From: an uncultured Paracoccaceae bacterium
Lineage (GTDB): Bacteria; Pseudomonadota; Alphaproteobacteria; Rhodobacterales; Rhodobacteraceae
NCBI GenBank assembly: GCA_947498985.1
Contig: CANMMF010000010.1
Location: 92,927 to 156,926, forward strand
Length of the DNA: 64,000 bases
Direction: 5' to 3'
Part shown: one piece after another, positions 16,447 through 25,324 of the stretch
Layout: every line of letters begins with the position of its first letter
Position numbering within the stretch: position 1 is the stretch's first letter
Notes under the pieces: model-generated
Database searches by the model: none
The model's input: only the letters and a program-made list of their open reading frames with translations
Told to the model about the DNA's origin: nothing
Position numbers and translations under genes: made by a program

Positions 16447-17679
16447 TCACAGCCCAGCCCCTTCGCGCCGCGTCTGCACCCGCAACGCCGCCAGCAAGAG
16501 CAGCAGCGCCAGACAGACGAAGGTCACCGAGACAATCGGCCAGCCGAAGCCGCCGCTGGCATCGGAGAGGATGCCGAAGGTGACCGGACCCAGCACGCCG
16601 CCGATCTCTGCGGCGGTGAAGAAAAGCCCACCCGCGAGCCCAAGGCTTTCCGGCGGCACGCCGCGCGTCTCCATCAGCAGCAGGATCGCGACGGTCATCA
16701 TCGCGCCGCGCGCCAGCCCCTGCAGAACCAGCCCCGTTCCCAGCAGCACTCCGGGCTGCAGATGCAGCAGGAAGCTCGACGCCAATGCGGCGGAAAAAAG
16801 CGCGCCCATCACCAGCAGCCGGTAGCGCGGCGTGGCAAAGCGCGGGATCACCAGCGCGCCGACAATGCCCATCGCCGCGGGGATCGACGCCCAGTACCCG
16901 GCAGAAACCGCATCCATGCCACGGCTGAGCAGGATCTCCGGCATCCAGTTGTTGAGCGCGTGATTGAAAAAGAAGATGCCCACGCTCATCGCGAGGATGA
17001 TCCGCACCGACGGCACGCGCAGGATCTCCGAAAAGGCGCTTAGGTTGAACTTCTTGCCGCCGTCAGAGCCCAGTTTCGTGCCCCGCAAAGCCGTGACACC
17101 AAGCCAGATCACACCGCTCGACGCGACGATGGCGGCGTAAAGCACCATCACGCCGCGCCAGTCGCCGCCCACCAGCGGCATCGCCACGCTGTTGGTCAGC
17201 GCCAGCGAAAGCAGCGAGCCGAGATAGGGCCCGGTCACGTAGATGCCCATCGCGGTGGCCCGGCGCGTGCCCTCGAAAAGCCCCGCGATCACCTTGGGCG
17301 CACCCACCGAAATCATCGGCCCGCCAATGCCGAAAAGCCCCACGGCGAGCAACATCTGCACCGGTGTCTCCGCCAGCCCGCGCGCAAGGCCCGAGGCGGC
17401 CATCAGCAGGCTCGCCGCAAAGAGCATCCGCCGCGCGCCCAGCCGGTCCAGCAACATCCCGCAGGGCACTGCGGCAAAGATATAGACCAGCGGCCACGCC
17501 CCGAGGATCAGACCCATCATCGAGTTGGAGATGCCAAGCTCGCTGCCGATCGGCGTGATCAGGGGCCCCATCGAGGCCAGCATCAGCCCGAAGCAGAAAT
17601 AGATCAGCCAGACGCCGAAGAGGATCAGCCAGGGCGCCGCGCCCGCCGCGGCAACCGGTTGCGCTTTCACGGTCTCCAT
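16447..17679 (-). CDS. Major facilitator superfamily transporter
   Basis: The protein has 410 residues with about twelve hydrophobic segments. ATG 17679 begins METVKAQPV and overlaps the racemase gene by 13 nt. The loop motif GMLLDRLGARRMLF between TM2 and TM3 is the MFS signature. It is the last gene of the CoA-transferase/regulator/racemase operon and is probably an inner-membrane importer of the acid handled there, though efflux cannot be excluded. Regulation through the double operator at 20478-20509 is likely. Confidence 0.85.
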   Translation of the reverse strand: METVKAQPVAAAGAAPWLILFGVWLIYFCFGLMLASMGPLITPIGSELGISNSMMGLILGAWPLVYIFAAVPCGMLLDRLGARRMLFAASLLMAASGLARGLAETPVQMLLAVGLFGIGGPMISVGAPKVIAGLFEGTRRATAMGIYVTGPYLGSLLSLALTNSVAMPLVGGDWRGVMVLYAAIVASSGVIWLGVTALRGTKLGSDGGKKFNLSAFSEILRVPSVRIILAMSVGIFFFNHALNNWMPEILLSRGMDAVSAGYWASIPAAMGIVGALVIPRFATPRYRLLVMGALFSAALASSFLLHLQPGVLLGTGLVLQGLARGAMMTVAILLLMETRGVPPESLGLAGGLFFTAAEIGGVLGPVTFGILSDASGGFGWPIVSVTFVCLALLLLLAALRVQTRREGAGL

Positions 17680-18431
17680 GTTGCCGCCGATGCCATGATC
17701 GCTTCGATCAACTCGCGTTTTGGCGCCGGTGAGACCGGATGCGCCGCCCGCGAATGGCTGAGCCCGAGCCCCAGCAAAGTCTCGGCGATCTTGTAGCTCA
17801 ATGGACCGGGATTGATCACCGGCACCGGCAGGCGTTGGGCGAGATAGCCATGCGCCTGATGCATGGTCGTGGAGCCCAGCAGGATTGTGTCCGCGCCGTC
17901 GGTCTCGATGCAGTCGCGGGCCAGCGCCTCGAGCGCCGGGAACACTTCCGCCTCCTTGCCGCCCAGCAGCCCGACGCTGTCGGGTTGCACATCGATGGCC
18001 CGCATCGACGCGCAATGCTCCCGCAGGCCCAGCTCCAGCAAAGTCTTTTCGTAAAGGTGAAACCAGTGCGGCCACATGGTGATGATCGAGAACCGCTTGC
18101 CCAGCATCAGCGCGGTCAGCATCGCGACCCGCCCGGGCCCGATCACCGGGATCGAAAGCTCCGAACGCAGGGCGGCGACCCCGGTATCGCTCATCGTGTC
18201 GATGCAGACCGCGTCGAAGCCCTCGTCCTCGGCCCGCAACCCCGCCTCCAGCATGCCGATCTCGGCCAGCGCCATGTCCGACCCGCTCACATAGTTGCGC
18301 GGTGCGGCCTTGGCGGAACGAAATTCGAACGCGATGTCGGGGCCCAGCTCCACCGCCGAGACCTGTGCGCGGCGCAGGTCGCGGTTCTCGTCGCTCATCG
18401 GAAAGGGCACGATGACCAGAACTTTCTTCAT
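17667..18431 (-). CDS. Asp/Glu/hydantoin racemase family protein
   Basis: The protein has 254 residues from ATG 18431. The fold and the first active-site Cys are seen in DAVCIDTMSDTG (Cys76). The second half has LLGSTTMHQ, where racemases normally carry GC(T/A); Ser187 stands in place of the second catalytic Cys. A one-Cys enzyme of this family might be an isomerase, a decarboxylase (arylmalonate decarboxylase uses one Cys) or a racemase with altered mechanism. Adjacent CoA-transferase, amidase and MFS genes suggest a chiral amide or acid substrate. The gap to the regulator gene is 41 nt. Confidence 0.75.
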   Translation of the reverse strand: MKKVLVIVPFPMSDENRDLRRAQVSAVELGPDIAFEFRSAKAAPRNYVSGSDMALAEIGMLEAGLRAEDEGFDAVCIDTMSDTGVAALRSELSIPVIGPGRVAMLTALMLGKRFSIITMWPHWFHLYEKTLLELGLREHCASMRAIDVQPDSVGLLGGKEAEVFPALEALARDCIETDGADTILLGSTTMHQAHGYLAQRLPVPVINPGPLSYKIAETLLGLGLSHSRAAHPVSPAPKRELIEAIMASAATWRP

Positions 18432-18472
18432 TGGGGGCCTTTCGGGGCAGAGGCGCGCGGCACGCGCGGGGG

Positions 18473-19231
18473 TCAATCCTTGCGAATGATCTGGCTGTAG
18501 GTGAAATCCTCCGCCTTGTGCCAGTTGAGCGAAATCAGGATCGGGCGGTCATCCTCGGCCAGGTAGCGGCGGCGCACGAGGACCGACCAGTCACCGGGCT
18601 GCATGTCGAGCTGCGCGGCCACGGTGCCGTCCGCGCGATCCAGGCTGATGCGCTGCTGGACCTGCTGGGTCTCCACGCCGAAACGGTCCGAGATCGCCGC
18701 ATGAATGGCCCCGGTGATCGATTTGAGATCAGCGGCAAGCTCGGCGAAATCGGTGTTGATGAAGATCTGCGCCACGCAGATCGTCTTTCTGTCCTGGGTC
18801 CGGCGCACACCTTCGGCGAGCAGCCATTGCCGCCCCGGCGCGCGGCCCAGTTGCAACGCCATGGCCTCGTCCGGCACCACGGTCATCACCCGCTCGATCT
18901 TCAGCACCGTGTCCTCGGCATAGGCGTAGAGCTGCGACAGCGAGGAGAGTGACTGCGCATACATCGGCCGCGGCTGGTCGGAGGTCACCTCGGTGCCGCG
19001 CCCCTGACGGCGGTCGACAAGCCCGTCCTGGGTCAGCAGGCGCAAGGCCTCTCGCACGGTGTAGCGGCTGGTGGCAAAGCGGTCGCAAAGCTCCTGTTCG
19101 GTCGGCAGCAGGCTGCCCACGGGGTATGTCCCGGCGGCAATCGCGCGGCGCAGATCATCGGCCAGCTTGCGGTAAAGCGGCGTGCCGGAGGATTTTGCGG
19201 CGCTCTTCCGGGGTGGGTCTTTCATGCTCAT
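18473..19231 (-). CDS. GntR/HutC-subfamily transcriptional regulator with UTRA domain
   Basis: The protein has 252 residues; ATG 19231 overlaps the CoA-transferase stop as ATGA. The winged helix-turn-helix is classical: LYRKLADDLRRAIAAG, LPTEQELCDRFATSRYTVRE and DGLVDRRQGRGTEV (about residues 20-85). A C-terminal UTRA ligand-binding domain follows. HutC-type regulators bind palindromes with GT..AC half-sites and usually release DNA when a pathway metabolite binds. It is the only DNA-binding regulator in the window. Its own operon is preceded by two TGTCCGGACA-type sites, so it probably represses itself and the other seven-region regulon. This link is inferred from position and motif type, not shown. 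Confidence 0.88.
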   Translation of the reverse strand: MSMKDPPRKSAAKSSGTPLYRKLADDLRRAIAAGTYPVGSLLPTEQELCDRFATSRYTVREALRLLTQDGLVDRRQGRGTEVTSDQPRPMYAQSLSSLSQLYAYAEDTVLKIERVMTVVPDEAMALQLGRAPGRQWLLAEGVRRTQDRKTICVAQIFINTDFAELAADLKSITGAIHAAISDRFGVETQQVQQRISLDRADGTVAAQLDMQPGDWSVLVRRRYLAEDDRPILISLNWHKAEDFTYSQIIRKD

Positions 19232-20457
19232 GATGTCACCTGCGTCGCCGTCCAAGCCTCAGCGAGCGCCTCCTTGTGGTCCGGGGCTGCTATGTCGATC
19301 AATGCCTGTGCGCGGTCAAGAGCGTCGCGATGCCTGAGCTCCGCAATGCCGTGTTCGGTCACCACGATATCGGCGTCGAGCGCGCCGAGGCTGATGCGCG
19401 TCCCGGCCGGGTGCCGGGGCACGATGGTGCTTTCGCCCTTCGGGGTTTGCGAGCGCAGCGCCAGGATCGCACGGCCCTCGGGCGCGCGGAGCGCGGCGCG
19501 GTGGAAATCCGGCAAGCCGCCCGGGGCCGACACCGTGCGCCCTGCGATGCTCTCGCCGGTGGCCTGTCCGGCCAGATCGATGGACAATATGGCATTGGCG
19601 CTCACGAGGGCGGCATGCACCGCAAGGGCCGCCGCGCCATGGGTCTCGCGGACCGGTCGCAACGCCAGCCGGTCGAGATCCGGCGCGCGGTCGTAAAGCC
19701 CCTGCGACCCGAGGATCACCCCTGCCGTTGCAGCGCTCACATGGCCCGCGTCGTAAAGCGCAAGTGCGGCGCCGGAGAACATGCCACCATGCAATGCCAG
19801 CTGTCGCGGATCGGCGGCCAGCGCGTCGAGGATCGCCGCCTGCACCTTGCCAAGCCCCAGCTGCACCGTGTCACCGGGCCGGATCAGCGTTGCGACCCGC
19901 GCCCCGATGGCCGCCGTAACCGCGTCCGGCACGCCGTCGTCATAGACGGGCAGCGGCGTTTCAGCCTCAAAGAGCGCGGCAAAGCGCTCGGCGGGCACGC
20001 GCGGCGCGGAAGGCGCGGCGGGCAGCGCCGGGTTGATCTGGCCGATCAGCGGCACCCCGGCCTCGATCAGCGCGGGTGTAAAATCCGCCGACAGCCCCAG
20101 ACTGAGCGCGCCATCGCGGCACCGCGCCACCTGGCAAAAGGCCAGCCCGATGCCGCCGCGCGTGCTCAGCCATTCGTAATAGCGCGAATAGGGTAAGGGC
20201 AGCAGGCTCTGCGCCTCCGCAGCGGTTCCGGCATGAGGAAAGAGCACGCGCAGCCGTGCGCCCGCGGCACCGCCGGTTGGATCGGTCAGGTTCACCCGCG
20301 GGATTGCGCCGGAATAGAGCACGCGCCCGGCAAAAAGATCGGGCGACTCGCGCACCGCGTCGATCACCGCCAAAGGCTCTCCGCACCCACCCGCCATGAA
20401 GAGCGGTCGGTCCCGTGGCAGCGCGCGCAGCGTTTCAATCCAGGATCGGTCCGTCAT
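19228..20457 (-). CDS. Acetyl-CoA hydrolase/4-hydroxybutyrate CoA-transferase family protein
   Basis: The protein has 409 residues from ATG 20457. It has the two-domain layout of the family, with TVQLGLGKVQAAILDALA (about 198-214) at the GIGxIP position and DIVVTEHGIAELRHRDALDR near the C terminus. At the position of the usual G-I-H-T-E-M-F-S-D-G block it reads ALHGGMFSGA (221-230), so the Glu believed to form the glutamyl-CoA thioester is Gly225. It may be a hydrolase or non-catalytic paralog. It is the first gene of the operon containing the regulator, and is divergent from MmgE/PrpD. Itaconate CoA-transferase belongs to this family, which is relevant to the C5-dicarboxylate idea. Confidence 0.78.
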   Translation of the reverse strand: MTDRSWIETLRALPRDRPLFMAGGCGEPLAVIDAVRESPDLFAGRVLYSGAIPRVNLTDPTGGAAGARLRVLFPHAGTAAEAQSLLPLPYSRYYEWLSTRGGIGLAFCQVARCRDGALSLGLSADFTPALIEAGVPLIGQINPALPAAPSAPRVPAERFAALFEAETPLPVYDDGVPDAVTAAIGARVATLIRPGDTVQLGLGKVQAAILDALAADPRQLALHGGMFSGAALALYDAGHVSAATAGVILGSQGLYDRAPDLDRLALRPVRETHGAAALAVHAALVSANAILSIDLAGQATGESIAGRTVSAPGGLPDFHRAALRAPEGRAILALRSQTPKGESTIVPRHPAGTRISLGALDADIVVTEHGIAELRHRDALDRAQALIDIAAPDHKEALAEAWTATQVTS

Positions 20458-20470
20458 GGCTCCGGATAGA

Positions 20471-20510
20471 TTGCATTGGTCCGGACAAATTGTTACCGAT
20501 GTCCGGACAA
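20471..20510. promoter_or_regulatory. Double TGTCCGGACA operator in the divergent regulator/MmgE promoter region
   Basis: Two copies lie 22 bp apart centre to centre: GGTCCGGACA (20478-20487, one mismatch) and TGTCCGGACA (20500-20509), i.e. about two helical turns on one face. For the rightward promoter, TTGCAT at 20471-20476 could be a -35. The second core then starts 23 nt after it, the same spacing as at 38531-38569. The sites lie between the CoA-transferase/regulator operon and the MmgE operon and may control both. Confidence 0.7.
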
Positions 20511-20535
20511 TTGACCAGAAGAAACGTGTCGCCCC

Positions 20536-21897
20536 ATGCCCCAATCGCTTCTTGAACAGCTGGAAACCCTGATCCGGCGCCGCCCGGATGCCGCCGCGCG
20601 AAGCCGGGCCGCGCGCCATCTGGCGGACTGGGCGGGCTGCGCGGTCGCGGGCGCGGCCAGCGACGCCGGTGTCGCCTTTCGCGCCGCAGGCGAGGCGGGC
20701 GATGTGACCGTGCCGGGGCAGGATCACGGCCTCTCCCCACGCAGCGCGGCCTTCACGATGGGGGCGTTCGGCAACCCGCTGGAGATGGACGATATCGACC
20801 GCGCCGCGATCCTGCATCCCGGACCGGTGGTGGTGCCCGCAGCCCTGGCCGCCGCGCAGGCCGCCGACGCGACGCCGCAGATGCTGCTCGACGGCATCGT
20901 GCGCGGCTATGACGCGATGATCCGGCTCGGCCGCACCGTGGGGCCTGGCCATTACGCGCGTTTTCACAACACTGCCACCTGCGGCCCGCTCGGCGCGGCG
21001 GCGGCGGCGGCGCATATCCTGTCGCTCGACGCGGAGCGCACGGTCTGGGCCCTGGGCAATGCGCTCACCCAGGCCTCCGGCTTCTGGGCCTGCCGCCATG
21101 AGGACGTGATGACCAAGCAGCTGCACACCGCGCACGCCGCCGAGGCCGGACTGTCGGCGGCCCTGCTGGCGCAGGCGGGTGTCAGCGGCCCGCGCCATAT
21201 TCTCGAAGGCCCGCAGGGGTTTTACGAGGGCATGTGCCCCGACCCCGCGCCGGACGCATTGCTGGCCGATCCGGGGCAGTGGCGCATCTTCGAGGTCGGC
21301 TTCAAGCCCTGGCCCGCCTGCCGCCATTGCCACCCGGCCATCGACGCCGCGCTGGTGCTGCGCGACCGGATCGGATCGCTCGACGCGGTGGAACGCGCGA
21401 CCATCTCGGTCTACCGCGATTCCGCGCTGTTCTGCGACAAGCCTGATCCTGCGACGACCATCGAGGCCAAGTTCAGCCTGCAACACGCGGTGGGCATCGC
21501 GCTCGCCGACGGCCCCCCGCCGCTCGCCGCGTTCGAGGCCGAAGGCCGCGCCCGGCCCGAGATCGCCGCGTTCCGCGCCCGCGCGGAGGTGCGGATCGAC
21601 CCCGAGATTAGCGCCGCCTACCCTGCGCATTACGGCACGCGGCTGAGCCTGCGCCTCCGCGACGGCACGGATCTGACCGAACACCGGCACGACGCCGCGG
21701 GCGATCCGGAACTGCCGCTGAGCGATGCCGAGCTTGCGGACAAGGCCCGGAGCCTCATGGCCTGGGGCGGCCTTGCGCCAGAGACCGCTCAGCGGCTGAT
21801 CGACGCCTGCCTTGCCACGCCCGACGCCCCCTCCCTGTCGCCGCTTTGTGACGCGATGCGCGCCGCGCAACCCGCCGAGATCCGGAGATCCGCATGA
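20536..21897 (+). CDS. MmgE/PrpD family protein
   Basis: The protein has 453 residues, the normal length. Family marks include PLEMDDIDRAAILHPGPVVVPA near residue 85, GYDAMIRLGRTVGPGHYARFHNTAT with its conserved His, and KPWPACRHCHPAIDAALVLRD in the lid region. The family contains 2-methylcitrate dehydratase, cis-aconitate decarboxylase and imidodisuccinate-lyase-like enzymes. All eliminate from, or decarboxylate, tricarboxylate-like substrates. It is the first of three rightward genes under the double operator and overlaps the next gene as ATGA. A second MmgE/PrpD protein at 28217 is clearly divergent. Confidence 0.86.
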   Translation: MPQSLLEQLETLIRRRPDAAARSRAARHLADWAGCAVAGAASDAGVAFRAAGEAGDVTVPGQDHGLSPRSAAFTMGAFGNPLEMDDIDRAAILHPGPVVVPAALAAAQAADATPQMLLDGIVRGYDAMIRLGRTVGPGHYARFHNTATCGPLGAAAAAAHILSLDAERTVWALGNALTQASGFWACRHEDVMTKQLHTAHAAEAGLSAALLAQAGVSGPRHILEGPQGFYEGMCPDPAPDALLADPGQWRIFEVGFKPWPACRHCHPAIDAALVLRDRIGSLDAVERATISVYRDSALFCDKPDPATTIEAKFSLQHAVGIALADGPPPLAAFEAEGRARPEIAAFRARAEVRIDPEISAAYPAHYGTRLSLRLRDGTDLTEHRHDAAGDPELPLSDAELADKARSLMAWGGLAPETAQRLIDACLATPDAPSLSPLCDAMRAAQPAEIRRSA

Positions 21898-23285
21898 CCT
21901 ACCGCTCCTATTTCGACTGTTTCGATCCGGCGCAGATCCGCAGGGATCACCCGGTGGGCGACGCGTTCCTGCCCACCTTCAAGGGTATGAGCCGGGATGC
22001 GCTCTTTGCCCGTCAGGACGCGCTCTTTCGCAAGTCGCTGGCCTTTGCCTGGAAAGTGCCGTTCTACCAGCGGCTCTGGGGCGCCGAAGGGATCGAGCCC
22101 GGCGATATCGACGGGCTGGCCGACATCGCCAAACTGCCGACCTACGGCAAGGACGACCTCATGGCCTCGGTCGAGCATCACCCGCCGATGGGCGATTTTC
22201 ACGGGCTCGATGTGGAGGACGGGGACCGGCGTCCGGTGGTCTTCCAGACCACCAGCGGCACCACCGGCAAGCCGCAACCGCTGCTTTACGGCCCCAAGAG
22301 CCGCGAGATCCAGGCGCTTTTGCTGGGACGGCTCTACCTGCTGCAGGGCCTGTCGGTCCGCGACGTGATCCACTCGGTCTACGGCCATGGCATGGTCAAT
22401 GGCGGGCATTACGTGCGCGAGGCGATCAGCCATTGGGTCGGCGCGCAGATGCTGACGGCGGGCACCGGGATCGAGACGCGCTCGGAAAACCAGGTTGCGC
22501 TGATGCGCGATTTCGGTGCGACGGCGATTGTCGGCTTCGGCGATTATATCAAGCGGCTTGCGGATGTGGCGCGCGACAAGGGGCTGGAGCCCGGGCGCGA
22601 CATCCCGGTGCGCGTCATCTCCGGCCATATGGGCGCCGAAAGCCCCGAGACCATGTCGGCGGCCTGGGGCGGGGCGGAGATCTACGACTGGTACGGGGTC
22701 GGCGACACCGGCATCATCGCAGGTCAGGGGCCTGACCGCGAAGGCATGCATGTGTGGGAGGACGCGCAGTACCTCGAACTGCTCGATGTCGACAGCGCAA
22801 AGCCGGTGGCGGTGGGCGAGATCGGCGACATGGTCTGCACCTGCCTTTACAAGGACGACGTCTTTCCGATCATCCGCTTCAACTCGCATGATGTGAGCCG
22901 CGAAGTGACCGGGCAGAACGCGCTTGGCCTGCCGTTCCGCCGGATCGAGGGCTTTCTGGGGCGCTCGGACAACATGGTCAAGCTGCGCGGCATCAACATC
23001 TATCCGCAAGGCATCGGCGCGCTGCTGTCGGCGGCGTTCCCCGGCGCCACGGGGGAGTTTTTCTGCGAGGTGCGCCGCGACGGCGACCGCGAAGAGATGC
23101 TGGCCGTGGTCGAATGCGACACACAGGATGCAGAGATGCAGAGCGCGATGGAGGGCCATCTGCGCACCCGCCTCGGTGTCGGCATCGCCGTGCGGATCGT
23201 ACCGCCGGGGGCCACAGCGGAGACCACGCAGATCGATAGCCGCCAGAAGCCGATCCGGCTGATCGACAAACGCAAGGCGTCCTGA
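21894..23285 (+). CDS. Phenylacetate-CoA ligase (PaaK)-like enzyme
   Basis: The protein has 463 residues with an ATGA overlap to MmgE/PrpD. The adenylation motif is TTSGTTGKPQPLLYG. Other PaaK-type blocks follow: SGHMGAESPETM, YGVGDTGIIAGQG, RFNSHDVSR, and a C-terminal region with FLGRSDNMVKLRGINIYPQG and KPIRLIDKR. PaaK-type enzymes make aryl- or short acyl-CoA thioesters from the acid, ATP and CoA. It should activate the acid released by the downstream amidase or altered by the MmgE protein. Confidence 0.85.
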   Translation: MTYRSYFDCFDPAQIRRDHPVGDAFLPTFKGMSRDALFARQDALFRKSLAFAWKVPFYQRLWGAEGIEPGDIDGLADIAKLPTYGKDDLMASVEHHPPMGDFHGLDVEDGDRRPVVFQTTSGTTGKPQPLLYGPKSREIQALLLGRLYLLQGLSVRDVIHSVYGHGMVNGGHYVREAISHWVGAQMLTAGTGIETRSENQVALMRDFGATAIVGFGDYIKRLADVARDKGLEPGRDIPVRVISGHMGAESPETMSAAWGGAEIYDWYGVGDTGIIAGQGPDREGMHVWEDAQYLELLDVDSAKPVAVGEIGDMVCTCLYKDDVFPIIRFNSHDVSREVTGQNALGLPFRRIEGFLGRSDNMVKLRGINIYPQGIGALLSAAFPGATGEFFCEVRRDGDREEMLAVVECDTQDAEMQSAMEGHLRTRLGVGIAVRIVPPGATAETTQIDSRQKPIRLIDKRKAS

Positions 23286-23287
23286 GC

Positions 23288-24553
23288 GTGGCGGGGTGTC
23301 CGGACAGGCTCGACGCGGCGCTGGCCCGGATCGAGGCGCGGAACGACGCGTTGCAGATCGTCACGTGCATGGATGTCGAGGGCGCGCGCGCGGCGGCCGC
23401 GGCCTCGGACGCGCGCGCGGCCAAAGGCCAGAGCCTCGGCCCGCTCGACGGCAGGATCGTCGGGATCAAGGACAACATCGCCGTGCGCGGCCTGCCCTGG
23501 ACCGGCGGGCTGGAAGGGTATCGCGCCCGCATCGCGGCGCAGGACGCCACGGTGACGGCCCGGTTGCGTGATGCGGGCGCGGTGATCCTCTGCACGCTCA
23601 ACATGCATGAGGGCGCGTTGGGTGCGACCACCGACAACCCCGCTTTCGGGCGCAGCGCCAACCCGCGCGACCCCTCTTGCACACCGGGAGGCTCGTCCGG
23701 CGGGTCGGGCGCCGCGGTGGCGGCGGGCTTTGTGGAGGCGGCGCTGGGAACCGACACGATGGGCTCGGTCCGGATCCCTGCCGCCTATTGCGGCGTCACC
23801 GGCCTGAAACCCACCGAAGACGCCATGGATAGCGCCGGGCTTGTCCATCTCTCGCCATCCTTCGACACGATCGGGCCGCTGGCGCAGGACCCCGGCATGC
23901 TCTGGTCGCTCTTTGCAGCCATGCGCGATCCGGTGCCGCGCGCGGAGGCGTGTTTGCCGGACTTGCCGGAGATCACGCTAGGTGTGCCCGTTCAGCTGGA
24001 GACGGTCGAACTCGAGCCCGCAGTGGCCGCCGGTTTCGACCGCGCGCGCGCAGTGCTGTCGGGGCGCGGCGCCACGATCCGCAGCGTCGACCTCAAAGGC
24101 TGGGACCCGGCCCGCGCGCGCCGCGGCGGGCTGTTGATTGTCGAGGCGGAAGGCGCGGTGGCGTTGTCGGACCTGATGGACCGGCAAGACGGCATGAGCG
24201 ACGCGCTGCGCGGGTTGCTGGCCTATGGCGCGGCCCTGCCCTCGGCCCGGATGGTCGATGCGCTGGCGCGGGTGCGCGCCGCCCGCCGCGCCGCCCGCCG
24301 CGCGCTGGCTCAGGTGGACGCCCTGCTGATGCCCACGGCGCCGCAGCGCGCCTTTGCCCATGGCAGCCCGGTGCCCGACAACCAGGCGGATCTGACCGCG
24401 CTGGCAAACTTTGCCGGATTGCCCGCGATCAGCCTGCCCGTCGCCTCAGACGAAGGCCTTCCCGCTGCGGTGCAACTTGTCGGTCCGGACTGGTCGGAAC
24501 AGGCGCTCTGCACGCTTGGCGGCGCCGTGCGCAGGGCGCTCGATCCGGCGTGA
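23288..24553 (+). CDS. Amidase signature family protein
   Basis: The protein has 421 residues and starts at GTG 23288, 2 nt after the ligase stop. The Ser-cisSer-Lys triad is visible: Lys61 in GIKDN, cis-Ser in TPGGSSGGSGAAV (136/137), and nucleophile Ser160 in GTDTMGSVRIPAAYCG. These enzymes hydrolyse amides to acid and ammonia (or amine). It ends 3 nt from the convergent crotonase gene. A perfect TGTCCGGACA lies over codons 4-7. The amidase supports an amide or N-acyl precursor for the pathway; the substrate is unknown. Confidence 0.85.
   Translation: MAGCPDRLDAALARIEARNDALQIVTCMDVEGARAAAAASDARAAKGQSLGPLDGRIVGIKDNIAVRGLPWTGGLEGYRARIAAQDATVTARLRDAGAVILCTLNMHEGALGATTDNPAFGRSANPRDPSCTPGGSSGGSGAAVAAGFVEAALGTDTMGSVRIPAAYCGVTGLKPTEDAMDSAGLVHLSPSFDTIGPLAQDPGMLWSLFAAMRDPVPRAEACLPDLPEITLGVPVQLETVELEPAVAAGFDRARAVLSGRGATIRSVDLKGWDPARARRGGLLIVEAEGAVALSDLMDRQDGMSDALRGLLAYGAALPSARMVDALARVRAARRAARRALAQVDALLMPTAPQRAFAHGSPVPDNQADLTALANFAGLPAISLPVASDEGLPAAVQLVGPDWSEQALCTLGGAVRRALDPA
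23297..23306. promoter_or_regulatory. Intragenic TGTCCGGACA site at the amidase start
   Basis: A perfect 10-bp core lies over amidase codons 4-7, but without the T/A-rich flanks of the intergenic copies. It could be a roadblock site or a chance product of the codons for C-P-D. Confidence 0.35.
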
Positions 24554-24556
24554 GCG

Positions 24557-25324
24557 TCAGCGGAATACGGGTTTGCGCTTTTGCCGGAACGCGGCGACCC
24601 CTTCGGTGAAATCCGGCCCGGCAAAGCTCGCCTCGAAGCGCGCGCGCAAGGCAGCATCGGGCCCGTCGCCGGTGGCCGCCGCGGCAACCGTCGCCTTGGC
24701 AATCGCGAGGCTCTCTCGCGAGAGCCCCGCCAGCGTGCCCGCGTAATCCTCAAGCAGAGCCTCGAGCGCGTCCGCGGGCACAACCCTGTCCACCAGTCCT
24801 ACCGACAGCGCCTCTTCGGCAGAGAGCAGCCGGGCGGAGAACAGGATATCCCTGGCCGCCGACGGCCCCACCGTCTGCACCAGCCGCGCCGTGTCCTCAT
24901 AGCTGTAGGCAAGCCCCAGCCGCGCAGGCGTGATCGCAAAGCGGCTGCGCTCGGTGGCAAAGCGCAGATCCGCATGCAGCGCCAGCCCGCAACCGCCGCC
25001 GACGCAGACCCCGTCGATGGCCGCGATCACCGGACAGGGCAGATCGGCCAGTGCCTGCTGGCCCGCGCGCACCGCGGCATTGGCCGCCGCGATGCTGGCC
25101 GGATCGCCGTAAACCGCGTCAAACTCGCCGATATCGGCTCCGGCCGAAAAATGCCCGCCTGCGCCCGCGATGATCACCACCCGCGCCTGCGCCTGCGCAA
25201 GATCCGCGCAGATCTGCGGCAAGGCGCGCCACATGGCCTGACTGATCGCATTGCGCTTTTCCGGCGCGTTGAGCGTGATGCGCGCGATGGCGCCGGGCTC
25301 GACCCGAAGGGACGTCAAAGACAT
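24557..25324 (-). CDS. Enoyl-CoA hydratase/isomerase (crotonase) family protein
   Basis: The protein has 255 residues; ATG 25324 overlaps the serine-hydrolase gene by 10 nt. The oxyanion-hole blocks are intact (HFSAGADIGEFD and DGVCVGGGCGLAL). The two glutamates of true enoyl-CoA hydratases are missing: GGGCELA is GGGCGLA, and the Glu of F-x-x-P-E is Ala in FAITPARLG. Hydration is therefore unlikely; a decarboxylase, hydrolase, isomerase or lyase role is possible. A paralog at 53112 has the same changes. It is the last gene of the MaoC operon. Confidence 0.82.
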   Translation of the reverse strand: MSLTSLRVEPGAIARITLNAPEKRNAISQAMWRALPQICADLAQAQARVVIIAGAGGHFSAGADIGEFDAVYGDPASIAAANAAVRAGQQALADLPCPVIAAIDGVCVGGGCGLALHADLRFATERSRFAITPARLGLAYSYEDTARLVQTVGPSAARDILFSARLLSAEEALSVGLVDRVVPADALEALLEDYAGTLAGLSRESLAIAKATVAAAATGDGPDAALRARFEASFAGPDFTEGVAAFRQKRKPVFR

